Below, in pieces: positions 12,021 to 23,196 of a DNA stretch of 64,000 nt. A program made the translations under genes and the position numbers. How positions within the stretch are numbered: position 1 is the first letter of the stretch; each line of letters starts with the position of its first letter. The stretch covers positions 186,001 to 250,000 of the forward strand of contig JAJSSI010000016.1 in the NCBI GenBank assembly GCA_031841125.1. Reading direction: 5' to 3'. Origin of the DNA: Acanthococcus lagerstroemiae. Lineage: Eukaryota > Arthropoda > Insecta > Hemiptera > Eriococcidae. The notes beneath the pieces are model-generated. The model was given only the letters and a program-made list of their open reading frames with translations, ran no database searches and had not been told where the DNA came from.

Positions 12021-12053
12021 CTAGCTGCTAGTAATTTTTCAACTAGCAGCTAG
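12021..12053. repeat. Perfect inverted repeat, 12-bp arms (CTAGCTGCTAGT)
   Basis: The arms 12021-12032 and 12042-12053 are exact reverse complements with a 9-nt loop. The sequence continues to a CTCGTGGAGCCGGGCC stretch that resembles ends of hAT-like MITEs. About 350 bp to the right, 12340-12435 is repeated in inverse orientation near 34823-34915, beside another hairpin cluster, suggesting one MITE family at both sites. Confidence 0.7.
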
Positions 12054-12724
12054 AAAACTAGCCTCGTGGAGCCGGGCCTTCGAAGCTGTTGGGATTTAAA
12101 CTTAAGAGTTTCAAGTGTTGGCAGCCCTGTAATATGTGTGAGTGATCACGTATGATTTACTGTAAGCGTGTAGCAAACTTCAACTATCATTAAGTCGATT
12201 AGAAATTCACTTTCAAAGAAAATTTGTCCTAAATTCGATTGCATCATCACCAAAAAATTGAATTATGATCAGTTCTACCGGCAGAATAATTTTTACTCGT
12301 TTTTTTTTTTACCCTACTGAAGATAGCAGTGTTTCTATTTGAAAGTACACATAATCACTCACTCATTTTTACCCGCTAACCCCCGCGCAGGTAATTTTGC
12401 AGCGCACTCTAGTACAGGTTTAAATCCCAATAATCTTTTAACTGCGTTTTGATGTAGAATATATCCGTGAGCCCTTTACTTTCACAGAAATAGTATTGAT
12501 GTATTTAGCTTCATTTGTTTTTATTTTCTCTAGTCGGCCTCTAGGTTTTTTTTAATCGGAGTTTGAACACTGGAATTTGACAAAAACAACCTAGTTCTGC
12601 ATTTTTGATTTTCCTTCTTTTGTTCTTTGTTCTTTTCTCTTTCTTGTTTTTTCTCGGTTCTCGTTTGAGCAGCTCACATCTCTGGTGTACTCGTCAGGAC
12701 TACACTTGCACCAGGTTTCCATTT
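12054..12724. other. Non-coding, carries one copy of a dispersed repeat (12340-12435)
   Basis: The copy includes GCAGCGCACTCTAGT at about 12401-12415, matching the minus strand at 34840-34855. No coding sequence is recognised. Confidence 0.5.
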
Positions 12725-13492
12725 TCATGTCACTTTCTCTTTTATCACGTCGCGAATCGGTCGATTGAGAGGTGCTTTTGCAGCGGCAACCGGTGTAATG
12801 TTGACACCTTCAACTGGCATTGAATTTGCATCAGGAGTCTGCGTCAATTCAGCATGTAGGGCAGCATCTTCATTATCACCGAAAATGATTGCATCTGCCT
12901 CTTCTTCTTCATTGACAATGTCTGCTGCAGACTTATGAACATTTGAAGCAGATGCTGTCATGTTACTTCCAGTGGTGAAGAACAGCTCCCACACAGCAGC
13001 TGGGTGAACACTATTTCTTACACCGCTTTTATTACCTGGAAGATGAAGGACAATGTTTCTGCGTGGAACTCGCTGACGTGTTGATTTTTGTCCGGAACAT
13101 TCATACCCGTTTTTACTAACTAATTTTTCTGGTAGGTTGATCACCTCTACAAGATCACCTTGAGGGTTGTAATCTTCGTCCTCATCAGCGCATTGAAAAC
13201 TGCCCTCCTGATTGCTGCCTTTGTCACCATCATCACCATAGACTTTGTTTCAGAAGTCAGTGATAATATTGTCTTCTTCTCCGTTGCTGGCCGTTCCAAT
13301 ACTAGCTACGTTGTCGCCATCATCAATATTCGGATGAGGTGTTCGTGAACGAGGCGATGGCAAACCTCGCGAGGAAGACGGGCGAGAAGCAGACATTGCA
13401 GTTGGTTTGGATGAGTTACAGTTACTTTGACTGGTTTGGTTACAAATAATGAATTTTGCTGAATAAGTACTGGCATTCAGTTCCAATCGCAT
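12725..13492 (-). pseudogene. piggyBac-like transposase, N-terminal remnant
   Basis: The minus strand reads an acidic, Ser/Pro-rich leader (SRPSSSRGLPSPRSRTPHPN), DEDEDYNPQGDL and then RNIVLHLPGNKSGVRN with AVWELFF. The last block is the conserved start of piggyBac transposases (R-x-x-V-x-HLPG ... A-x-x-W-x-x-FF). One in-frame TGA near 13251 breaks the leader. After the block the frame turns into low-complexity acidic sequence and stops; the catalytic DDD core is absent. It is an N-terminal stump, possibly a non-autonomous derivative. The piggyBac C-terminal piece at 33.8-34.1 kb is 20 kb away and not obviously the same copy. Confidence 0.65.
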
Positions 13493-14436
13493 TAAAATTT
13501 TTCCCTAGCAAGAATTCATTTCCAATTCCATGGAAAGATGTGACCCTTAAGCCCACTACACACAATTTACCATGTCTACGTTCCATTTGTGAAAGCTTGC
13601 CTCTAAGTAGCAATTAATCACTGAACGTCAAGGAAGCGTTGATTTTAGTGGGTACAAATGTATCCATTTGTGGTGTAATGGGGATATACTAATGAACGAG
13701 CTATCCATAGTAACTAATATAAATGCATCTCCGACACATGGTGATGGCACTTCGTCAGATAACAGTGCTTCTTCTACAGAGGTAGATGGTTCATCAGCTT
13801 CAGGCTCATCCTCACTAATATTGTTCACATTTTCATCAATGTCATCTGGCGTTTTTCCTTGAATTTCTGTAAGGTCACCTTTCTCTGCAACTAGAGAGAA
13901 TACAGAAGTTTGGTAGACCATAAAACTGCTCATGAGCATCTCGACTATGACCAAGAAATGTGGACAAGCTCTTGATCATTTCATGACAGATACATATGTA
14001 TAAAATCTGATACACAGTTGCTACGATAGATGCTTTCAAATCTGCCAGTGGATGTGATGGTATTGATACTGATTTCTAAATTTTAGCTATTTCTTTAATT
14101 ACTTGTGTCCCCTCTGCAGAGGTGAATCAGTAGATAACAAAGCAAACAAATAATGCTTGTTACTCGGCGGCGGCGTTACAAAATTTTTCCGTACATTTAA
14201 TAAGAGGTCAATTTGCTTGTCCACATTTGCCTCGAATCACAATATGATGAAACAATCACGTCAGAAACGTTCGTTGAACATATTTATTGATTTCTTAAGA
14301 TATTATTCTATCTTTATGTTCCCAGTACTAGTCTAATCTTATTTGTTGAAATTTCCAACTCATTTTCGAGTAAGTAAGATCAGCAGAACATGCAGCAGTT
14401 TCTGTAGAAAAGAAAATGCAAGTCGGTTGCTATTGT
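13493..14436. other. Region with an acidic minus-strand open frame of unknown identity
   Basis: A 108-codon minus frame (13954-13628) contains DDIDENVNNISEDEPEADEP. It could be another acidic N-terminal leader of a transposase, but it has no diagnostic domain. Nothing else is recognised. Confidence 0.3.
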
Positions 14437-15350
14437 CTAGCTTGAGCAACGGTGAAAAATAATTACTTTTTTGGACAGTTCGTTTTTAAATTTTTGGAGA
14501 TCCTCTGTAATTGGAAGTAAAAGTGGCTTGTTCCAAAGATTCGCACGCTCATTTTCTGAGGCGAGGACTGATACTTCAAACTGCCACTCATCTAAAAACC
14601 GTTTTTTTATATTATTAATAAAATCGAGTCTTTCTTGTTCAGATTCCTTTCTCATACCGAGCACATTTGCAACATCGCAGCACTTTTTTATCTGTATTTC
14701 AGTTTTGCAAAGCAAAACTCGATCTGCCAAATTGTTCCATGTTAGGATCATATTACACACCACTTAGAGAAGTGAGTAGCGAATTATCATTTTTCAGTGT
14801 ATGTCGAAATTCAATCCAAACTTCTGCCAATTTTCGCATGTGGCAACCACAGCTGAGATAAAGTGCTCTCACCTGTAATTTTTTCTGTAACAAATACCTA
14901 GCAAGCTGACATATCAGTTCATCACTTTTCACTACTCGCGCAATATTGTATGCTTTCATGCGAGGGAATATATTATTCTGTAAGTTCTCCATTCCGTCTG
15001 TATTGAGCCCACATAGACCAGCTTCGATGGTCTGTGCATCTGCGAGGGCATGACTCCTGACCTGGCTTTCTTATTAGTATTAAAAAATCATTTTTTCACA
15101 TGCCCTGAACAGCGATTTTCTTTTATACTTACCTAAACAATAGGAACATGAATACAATATTTTCCTTTGCCTGTTACCCATTCGTCTCTTTTTTCGTACA
15201 TGGGTCGGTTTTCCGTGTAATTATCAGCACTGCATAATTTTTTTATTCTGGCCAATCTTTTGGACCCTTTAGCTTTTAAGAATGCCATCACTTCTGGTTC
15301 CATGGGGTGAACAGTCTTCATATGACGTGCAAAGTTGTCACAGAATGTAC
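14437..15350 (-). pseudogene. Zinc-finger/helical protein of an arthropod repeat family
   Basis: Pieces along the minus strand: LCTFCDNFARHMKTVHPME (15350-15295), a C2H2-like finger; a basic stretch to 15133; SHALADAQTIEAG (about 15050-15010); IFPRMKAYNIARVVKSDELI with a helical region (14992-14753); and TEIQIKKCCDVANVL through WNKPLLLP (14763-14437). I recognise this order (finger, SHALADAQT, FPRMK, CCD ... WNKP) from a multicopy family in arthropod genomes whose biochemical role is unknown to me. The parts lie in different frames with an intron-like gap at about 15130-15055, and a usual second finger (CxxC ... LWRH) is missing. I treat it as a relic. Confidence 0.55.
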
Positions 15351-15804
15351 ATAAGCTAAAGGTTGCTACATTGGCACACTTTTTAGATTTTAACTTGTAA
15401 GTTGTTACTATTTTTTTAAATTTCCACTCCTTTCTAAGACAACTTATAATAGAATATCAAAGGTACATCCAGTGCAAATTTCAGACCCCTAGCATTACTA
15501 CAAGAGCGAGAAAGATCAAAACAGTAAAACTTCAAATTGTGTCACGGTGGCAATGGAGATTGCCCCAATGACGCGGGGGATTGCCAGTATGACACACATT
15601 TAAAATTCATGTGTTTGCAGTTTGCCACTATAACACACATTGTCGGCCACGTTGACACAGATAAAGGGACAGAAAATGGGCAAAAATCGTTTTATTATTG
15701 AAAAATATTTAAGAAGGAAGGTACAAAACATTAAAAAATAATTTTGCGGTCTACAGAATATTAAAGTGAGATGTTTCAAGGCTGGGGAAATATAAGTGTT
15801 TTCC

Positions 15805-18248
15805 CTATTGAGCAATAGAGCCAGTGCTCCATGGTTTTGGCAACTTTATCACAAAGTCACCTTTGGAAATTAATGCTTCATCCTTCCACACGGCATCTGG
15901 GAATGCGAATCTACCTTCTTTCTTCTTCCTTAAGAATGAAACATAAAACATCTTCTTTATACCTAGGTCTTCAATAATCTGTGCCACATAATGTACGGGC
16001 GGAGGGCTTTTTTTCCCACTTCTCTGAAAGCGAACCAGAATGTAATCATCTTTCCCAAGTGTGTCACAGTTCTGCTGATTTTCCAGGGACGAGAAAGATT
16101 CGGGATCAGAATCCGAATTTAATGGGGCGGGATCATCAACCTCTATTGACAAATCATCAGAGGATTCTTCTTGACGCAGACGCGGCTTTCTCTTGCATTG
16201 CGATCACACCTTACTTACCATCAAAAGCTAATTTCCATTTTGTAGCCGTAGGTTTTTTAATTTTGGCAGTTTTTTTCTTCTGTTTGGCCATCAAAGTTTT
16301 CTTTTTTCCCTTTCAACTTTTTTAATGCCCCATCTTCGGCCTCCTTCACCTTCTCCGCCTCCTTCTTATTTTTTTCCATCAAAGCCGTCTTTTTTTCCTC
16401 AATTTTGGGTATGCTTGTTAAAATATAGCTTTCTCCTCTTTGTTGTCTTTGTTTATCTTCGCCACTTTGTGGTTGTTCAATCTGAAGGCCCTTACTTGGA
16501 GTTCCAAACAATTCATTAGGAATCATAAGCGGCAATGATGACGAATCGCTCCTACTTGTGCCAGGTATAAGACTAGGATGAGAGTTTTCTGGAAAGCGCG
16601 TTGCTGTGTTTGTACACTGGTTTTGTACATTTGATAGCCCTGGAGTTGGCACGTTTGTACACTGGTTTTGTACATTTGATGACCCCGGAGTTGGCACACT
16701 GGATCGCGTCTCACCAAGCGGCTGCTGAACATCGATAATAATTTCTTTATTTTTGTATTTTTCTTTGAAGTGTGTGTAAAAATCATCTTTGTAATAAATG
16801 TCTTCATTACAAGGGAATATTCCTGCTGCTTGAAAACCATTTGTGATATTTGAATAGGTGAAACTCCATTATTCCAGCCATATGGTAAATTATCAGCGAC
16901 TTCCCCTGATTAGAACCATGCCAGATTTCAACTCTCGATTAATGGTTACCTTAAATGGGCCAAAGATAGACAAATCTAGGGGCAAGTTTGTTTGAGCAAT
17001 GTGGTGGCAATGTTAACAGAGAGACACCGTGTTCTTTTGCATACAAAATAGCCTTAATTAAAACGTGTGATTCATAGTTATCAAGAATCAACAAGGACGG
17101 GTTACCTGCAAAAATTTAAAAAAAAAATTAATATATTAAAAAAATAGGAAAATAATTCAACCTGTTTTTATGAGAGGGGGGAGGGGATTACTTTGATGAT
17201 TAACTCACTTTGCGAGCTTGATGTATGTTTCACAAAGTGCGATAGAACTTCCATAAAAAGGACAAAATTCATCCACCCAGATGAGTACCCCAGTCCTAAT
17301 GTTCCAGGCACTGCTCCAATCAACATACTTGACCCACATGGCATGTGAGGGAAAATGAGCATTGGAGGAATGTGATTCCCATTTGCACTGACTGTGCAGC
17401 AGGCGGTGATCAAAAATCCACGTTTGGCTGTAGTGACTATGGATACCTCTTTGCTCCCAGTTGATGCCATCACTTTTGTTGACTTGCTTGTCACCGTTTG
17501 AACACTGTTTTTGTCTAAATTATAGACTCTCGATTCATCCCCAAATTGCGGGTTCTGCTGAATGAGACAATGCAACTTTGTATAGAATTTCCCAACGTTT
17601 TCTTGATGAAAAGCGAGTAAACGAGCAACGCTGACTTTTTCCGGGACCCGCAGCGAAATTTCTGGGTGTCGTGCACGAAACAATTGATACCAGTACCTGC
17701 CTGCAGTTCATTTTATCACTTGGTACATTTTGGAAATAGAATTTGGCAATATTTGCTAAGCTCGTTTAACTTACCCGCGAGATGATACTTAATCCATGAC
17801 TCTGGCATTTTGAGGTTGTTTTTCTCACTTATTTCAAATACTTGCTGCCGAAATTCTAGGACTGTCACGCCACTGAGTGCACGAATTCGATCTTTCACGT
17901 AAGTAACCATTGCTGTCTCCAAGGCAGGAGGCACAATTGTCCGATTTGCATAATTTCGCGTCATTGAAACATTCTGAGCAGGAGCATTCTTCTTTTTTTC
18001 AACATATCTTGATGAGACAGAAGGAACAAAAATTATTACATGTACATCAGAACGCAGTTAGGGTAGATTACATATAACATAGAACTATAAAAGCACCTTG
18101 CCACAGTCTTAAAGGCCAAGTTATACTTCTTTGGAGCTTTGCGACGTGACAGTCGATTTTCGATAACATCCACAACGGCTTTCTCCATTACTTCAGCAGA
18201 GAAATCTCCTATTGTTGTTTTTCTTTGTACTCCTCTAGGGCGAACCAT
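15805..18248 (-). pseudogene. pogo/Tigger-like transposase, six exons, nearly complete
   Basis: Exons join well. Exon 1 (18248-18097) carries a psq-type HTH (TIGDFSAEVMEKAV ... SRRKAPKKY). Exon 2 (18007-17775) carries EISEKNNLKMPESWIKYHLAG. Exon 3 (17700-17209) carries FRARHPEISLRVPEK, RVYNLDKNSVQTV, GNHIPPMLIFP and YSSGWMNF. Exon 4 (17105 to about 16890) carries LLILDNYESH and LTLPPHCSN. Introns of 89, 74 and 103 nt have GT-AG ends and keep phase. Downstream come GFQAAGIFPCN, a Lys-rich region and a C-terminal small domain (16152-15805) with DDYILVRFQ and MFYVSFLRKK. Damage: a frameshift near 17000 before LPLDLSIFGPFKV, and YNxDE-G has become YNLDKNS, which may weaken metal binding. The Lys-rich part also changes frame at a poly-A run. 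Confidence 0.8.
16608..16697 (-). repeat. Tandem 45-bp duplication inside the pogo-like coding region
   Basis: Two in-frame units encode VPTPGSSNVQNQCTN and VPTPGLSNVQNQCTN in the linker between the DDE domain and the Lys-rich tail. The multiple-of-three length and near identity point to recent slippage under little constraint. Confidence 0.85.
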
Positions 18249-18719
18249 TTTTGAATCCTAAAAGAAGAAAGAGTTTGATAATATTCGAGATATTTCTAAA
18301 TTTCTGAAATTGTGTCACTGTGGCAATCCTAAACTGTGTGTCACTCTGGCAATCCACAAAAAGTACGTGAATCGGTGATTTCCTCTCAATGGAAGAACGT
18401 AGATATTCCGTTAATACCGTCAAATTATAGAGTTAGTAATTATTCATGTATGATATTAATTTCACTTACTTTTGTTGATAATCTCTCAATAAAATCAAAT
18501 ATTGAATTTCTCGAAAATATTCTAAAACGCGAAAATTCACATGCTTAAAATCGCTTATCAAAAATTCTGCGAGAACAATCCATTCAATTTTGCCGGTAAC
18601 TAGATAGAACAACACCATACGGCTTTGTACATAACTGTGTAACACTTCAGGTAGAGAGCGCTAATGTCGGGCCGGGAAATTAAAAGTGTGTCACCGTGGT
18701 AGTGTGTCAATGTGGCAAC

Positions 18720-19737
18720 CTTCACCTTACCGCAGTTTTTTCTTTGTATTTCTTTTTTCTAAGAAAATTCAAATCAGGAAAACGAAAAGGTAAAGATTAA
18801 AAATATAAAAGATTATGCTGGATCAAACAGTGTAAAAATAAGGAAATCAACTTGTACTACTCACAAATGGAATGATACACAAAAGCCTGTACATACAATC
18901 TCAGTACTGTACAAATTCGGGCTTTGAACGTGACATATACTTAATTCTTTTTAGTGCAGAGAATGATCTCTCTACTCCTGTTGTAGTAGCTGGAATTGTA
19001 CAAATTAATTTGGCTAAGTTATAGATCTCTTTAAAAAAGTGTCTGTTAATTTCTGAATTGAACCATTGTAAAATATGATACTTGTTTTTGTTATTAGAAT
19101 TACTATTTTAATATAAAACAAGTAACTCATTTTTAAGTTTTATTGAATCGAAAAATTGATATTTTTCTGTTAATTTATTTACAGTATCTGTAGGAATATT
19201 CTTCCTGTATGTGGAGAATTTATGATGATCTGTTATAGCCTACTAAAATACTGTAAATCTTTGAAATACTCAAATCTGTTTTTTATATTTGTTTTCAATG
19301 CTGTCAATAATGTGAAAGAATAGAGCTCTGTAGGGCAGGCTGTTGTACAATGGTACGATTTTTAGTTTTTCTCGAATACCTCCTTCCTGTAAACTTTTTT
19401 TTTTAAATGTAAGTATTGCATGTGAAAGAACAGTCCTTTGCCAAAAAAAAAAACAACAAAAAACGGTAGAAACATTTTCTAAAAAAAAATTAAATTTCTG
19501 ACCTTTGCAAATTTTTTAAAATTTCTTGTCTTTTTGTTCCATGGTACAAATGGTAATGGGTAATTTTCTAGAAAACGTATTTTTTCAACTTTGAATTTTT
19601 CGATCCTCAATACACCTTTTTTCGTTCTGTTTTTTTGTGGATCCAGTCTCTAATCCTCTCCTAAATATGTATTTGAACTTTGGCCTTCATTTTGTGCTTT
19701 GATTTTCAAAAAAAAAAAAGGTTTCTTTTTACATCTC
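18720..19737. other. AT-rich spacer between two elements
   Basis: There is no coding motif. Short A/T runs are frequent and a weak GGTAATGGGTAAT word at about 19556 resembles the end motif of the element to the right. Confidence 0.5.
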
Positions 19738-19869
19738 GACACGGTAATGAAAATATGCCATGGTAATGAGAAATAGTATAATAAAGTTTATTATATGAAT
19801 CATAGTACAAATTTCCTTAACAAAAATTACCAATATTCGAGAAATAATACGAAACGAAAAAAATTGGAC

Positions 19870-20220
19870 CTAAATAGTCTCTTTCACGTCGATTGCGTTT
19901 TTAAAAACAGAAACTGTTTTTCTCTTTACAATTTTCTGTTCAGGCTCTGGGAGAATTTCGAGTATGTCATTTTTTTCAATATTGCAGACGCCGGTTTTGC
20001 ATTCTAGAAATTCTCGTTTGAATTTTTTGTCACAACAGCGAAAACCTTGAACTTTTAGAGACTCGGTATCAATTATGCGACATAAGTACCGATAAGGAGA
20101 AGTAACTTTTTTTGAAGTATTAGCTGCTTCGAATTGCACCAACACAAATCCATCTTTTTGTAATACGGCATTGTCAATAGTACCCTTTTTCTGTGTCTCA
20201 GTGACATGGGAAGAACTCAT
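19870..20220 (-). CDS. Small second protein of the 19.7-23.2 kb element
   Basis: A 116-aa ORF whose ATG overlaps the stop of the 743-aa ORF as ATGA. It contains DGFVLVQFEAANTSKK, SPYRYLCRIIDTES and ILEILPEPEQK. This aligns by pattern (G-h-h-LV-x-F ... Y-x-x-x-I ... h-x-LP-P) with the C-terminal domain of the pogo-like transposase at 15.8 kb and with the gene end at 23.5 kb. It could be made by termination-reinitiation, by a programmed frameshift fusing it to the larger protein, or it may originally have been the C-terminal domain separated by one indel. It has no signal peptide, and its ends are basic. The function is unknown; the recurrence suggests a conserved accessory role. Confidence 0.65.
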   Translation of the reverse strand: MSSSHVTETQKKGTIDNAVLQKDGFVLVQFEAANTSKKVTSPYRYLCRIIDTESLKVQGFRCCDKKFKREFLECKTGVCNIEKNDILEILPEPEQKIVKRKTVSVFKNAIDVKETI

Positions 20221-22448
20221 TGACTCTCTGGAATTATAAGGTCTTCTTCAGTACTGTCCTCCTCGTTAGAAGAATAGTCATTTTTACAATGTAGAATACC
20301 AATGAAAAATTTGTCGCATTCCAAACATCCACTTTTCAAACAGCTCAAAGATTTCATGCACAGCTGATTCAGTTTTTTCGCATTAAATATAACCTGATGC
20401 ACTTTCATAGTGCCTTTAAAGATAGGCATAGTTTGCGGGAGGATACTTTTTACTGCAGAAATTTCAGCTGCTTCAATAACGTACAGCGCAATATTTCTCA
20501 CATATGCTTGAAGAGTAGTAACAAAATTTTGAAAACATCCTATGTCTGCGCCTTGGGCGACAATGTGATCAGCAGTTCTTTTACATGTGCCACCAATACC
20601 ATCTGGTGCACCTTTGCCGTGACCTGGAGCACTGTAATTCCAGGTGGCTATTTCAACACTCGGTAAGATAAATTTTAGCCCATTAGCAAGAAGATGGAAT
20701 AATGTTTTATTACGATATTGAGTGCTGGGACGGTCGGATAAAAAATGTATTATTTTTACACGAGGGCAATTTTCATTAACAAAATCAAAAATAGGCCTTA
20801 AATGCGCCCATACAGCCATAGCACTATGCTCATTATCTTCTGAAAGAGTGCAAAATGATTTCGAACTCAGGTCTGCGTAGACATCTTTTCTGTAGTATAA
20901 TTGAACACAGTGTAAGGTATACTGGCCTCTACTTCCACCAAAGTGAAATGACTGTATTTCCGTGCTGTACTTGGCTGAATAATTTTCCGAAAAATCGCAG
21001 TGAATAAGTACTTCATTCTCTAAAAGTCGCAGTTTCAGTTGATCCACTTCTCTAAATTGATGAATTCTTACTCCCTCGTGGTGCATGAATTTTAACATGT
21101 CATCTTGAAATTGTCCAACTGCAGTGACAAGACTACATTCTACTTTCTCTTTCGTAGTGTGGGTGACTGTTTTCGTCTTCTCTTTTGTCACGATTTTTTC
21201 TTTTACTGTGACCCACCGATCATATACGATAGAATCGTCATCAGAGAATTCAAGGTACGGAATTTCAATAGCTTTACATGTCACACACTTGCGTTGTAAA
21301 CATGCAATACTACCAACATCGCAACACAAATACCCTGCTATTTCTTTTGGCGTCTTTTTATCGATAGCTTTTGCTTTGTATAAAGCTGACACTAAATATT
21401 CTATATTTGTGTGAATTTTGCATGCACAAGTATCGCGATCATTGACTTTTGGGATGACAACCCAGAATGGCTTGAGTCGGCAAAACGAAGTATAACTAAT
21501 TTTGAAGAGTTTGTTTGAAGTGCAAAATTTTTCATAGAGGGTTTTTAACGACGCTAAAAGTAATCTTTTCTGTTTTTTCACCTTTTTTAGAGTTACATAA
21601 TCTTTCTTCCCTGGACACATTTTAGAGTTGTCGTCGCATTCAAAAAAATTAGTTATTTCTTGACGAATGGCTTCGTCAATCTTTTGTATTCTAAGGTCAC
21701 GGATACTTTTAAGTGGGGCTCGTTTTGGTTTTAAAAACAATCGTTGAGACAGACTTTTATGTTCATTAATAAGTTTGTACTTTTTCAATACTTGGTCGTT
21801 TTTCACTAGGAGCTTTTTAATGAGCTGTTTATGCGCACGAATTTTCAAGTTTCGATAGTTTGTTTTTATGTTTTCAGTCAAGACTTCGCCGAATAATAGT
21901 TTTTTAGCGATTATTTTCTTATTACCATCTTTGAGTAGCTTTCTTACCTTGGTGCGAGGTGATACAAATTGCTGCGTTGAAGAGGATACCCTTTGGCACT
22001 CCACTCGCTTCCTTAAAGTATCTACTTTCCTTTTCAGGTCTGTGACTTTCTTCTTCAAGTTTTCATTTTCTCTTACGATTCGCTGACGATTTCTGTTCCT
22101 CTTCTTCTTCGCCAGGTTTTCAAGGAACTTTTGTTGAGTACCTTTCTGCTGCAAATTGCCACCAGAAAGGGAAACGGTTTCAGGACTAGCCAACACTTCA
22201 TCGTTCATCTTCTTCTTTGTATAATAATCCTTCGAATGTTTTCGCCACACGCGTTTCTTGATGCGATGCTCACGTTCAGTCATATCTTTGACCAACTTCA
22301 GCTGACCTTTCTTAAATTTTTCTGCATTCCACGCCTTCTGCTTCGCCTTTTGAATCTCACGCAGTTGAGGATCGTTTTTAATCTTTTCCCGCCGACGTTT
22401 TTCTGCTTCTCGTTTTTTTTTCAAAATTTCTTCCTTTGTTTTTGCCAT
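20217..22448 (-). CDS. 743-aa putative RNase-H-like transposase of an unnamed family
   Basis: Intact and the longest ORF in the window. Residues 1-85 are highly basic (KKKREAEKRRREKIK, then REHRIKKRVWRKHSKD). Residues of about 95-170 form a coiled coil (LKRKVDTLRKRV). Residues of about 200-300 are basic helices. ISYTSFCRLKPFWV (about 320) leads to a Cys cluster, CDVGSIACLQRKCVTC. The core has HCDFSENYSAKY (D near 485), HFGGSRGQYTLH, FLSDRPSTQYRNK (D near 571) and PGHGKGAPDGIGG-KRTAD (D near 616). These three acidic positions suggest an RNase-H-like nuclease, an inference. The C-terminus has another Cys group and an acidic end. I recognise close relatives in fish and invertebrate genomes but no established name. 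The start is the first Met, just outside the A-rich leader. Confidence 0.8.
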   Translation of the reverse strand: MAKTKEEILKKKREAEKRRREKIKNDPQLREIQKAKQKAWNAEKFKKGQLKLVKDMTEREHRIKKRVWRKHSKDYYTKKKMNDEVLASPETVSLSGGNLQQKGTQQKFLENLAKKKRNRNRQRIVRENENLKKKVTDLKRKVDTLRKRVECQRVSSSTQQFVSPRTKVRKLLKDGNKKIIAKKLLFGEVLTENIKTNYRNLKIRAHKQLIKKLLVKNDQVLKKYKLINEHKSLSQRLFLKPKRAPLKSIRDLRIQKIDEAIRQEITNFFECDDNSKMCPGKKDYVTLKKVKKQKRLLLASLKTLYEKFCTSNKLFKISYTSFCRLKPFWVVIPKVNDRDTCACKIHTNIEYLVSALYKAKAIDKKTPKEIAGYLCCDVGSIACLQRKCVTCKAIEIPYLEFSDDDSIVYDRWVTVKEKIVTKEKTKTVTHTTKEKVECSLVTAVGQFQDDMLKFMHHEGVRIHQFREVDQLKLRLLENEVLIHCDFSENYSAKYSTEIQSFHFGGSRGQYTLHCVQLYYRKDVYADLSSKSFCTLSEDNEHSAMAVWAHLRPIFDFVNENCPRVKIIHFLSDRPSTQYRNKTLFHLLANGLKFILPSVEIATWNYSAPGHGKGAPDGIGGTCKRTADHIVAQGADIGCFQNFVTTLQAYVRNIALYVIEAAEISAVKSILPQTMPIFKGTMKVHQVIFNAKKLNQLCMKSLSCLKSGCLECDKFFIGILHCKNDYSSNEEDSTEEDLIIPESQ

Positions 22449-23196
22449 CTGCGGTTCAAATATGTAAACATCAGCTAGGTATAATAATAGAGAGTAATAT
22501 TGGCTAATTTGACTAGTCGTTTAACCTTATTTTATTGGAAGGGGGTAATGTTTTCGTGAATTGTCATTACCGTGTCAGAGTCTCATGACCGTGGAAGTTG
22601 GAAAAAACAATGCCTACACGGTAGTGAGAACCACAGTAATGAGATTTTGACCATAAAATGTCCTGAAATTCGTATTCTAATATAGTTGGCAACGTTATTT
22701 TCTCGTGGAATGATACTGCAGCGTGTTAAGGTAACGTACTCTACATATACATTAAGATATTTACTTACTTTGATACAAACAAGGCATGCCACGGTAATGA
22801 AATGTTGAAGAATACAGGCGTAAACGAACGCACTCCTCGGCTTGTCAGCATGAACTGAAATCACTTTTCAAGGACCAAGCAAAAAAACGTGAAGCAGTCA
22901 GTAACACAGTAGATATGCCAATTCGCAGAATTTCGTTTCAGCTGCTACTTTCACGACAACACGAGTGTTTATTTATGCCCACAGTAATGAGAAAATAATC
23001 GAGGATAAGCACAAACTTCGTCGTACATCCCTCCTCCTTGCTTTTTTTCGTCTTCTACTCACACATCGCTTCTAGGAAAACATGTTTGCGAGTAACGAAC
23101 TGTGATTGATCATTGGCGCTATACCTCTCATCATAAAAAAAAAAGAAAGAGTTTCGAAAACCACTGCTTGGACAAACCACGGTAATGAGAAAATAA

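Larger units (their letters stand above)
15538..18719 (-). mobile_element. pogo-like element with subterminal TGTGTCACNGTGGCAAT repeats
   Basis: About 3.2 kb is bracketed by copies of TGTGTCACNGTGGCAAT: left at 15538-15554 and, inverted, at 15580-15598 and 15621-15639, with a partial copy at 15645-15659. On the right they lie at 18311-18327, 18337-18353, 18687-18702 and 18703-18719. The enclosed minus-strand gene is a pogo-type transposase. A simple TIR with TA duplication was not found, so exact ends are uncertain. Multiple motif copies at both ends are best read as transposase-binding sites. Confidence 0.65.
19738..23196 (-). mobile_element. Candidate transposable element with CCACGGTAATGAGAAA end repeats and two intact ORFs
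   Basis: Copies of CCACGGTAATGAGAAA (1-3 changes) flank the coding region. Left copies are at 19740-19750 and 19758-19773. Right copies are at 22564-22574 and 22581-22594 (inverted) and 22616-22630, 22631-22646, 22788-22800, 22978-22998 and 23175-23196. They bracket one strand-consistent unit of two ORFs with no stop or frameshift. No classical TIR was visible. Motif density on both sides plus intact ORFs argues for a relatively young or recently active element. Confidence 0.6.
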
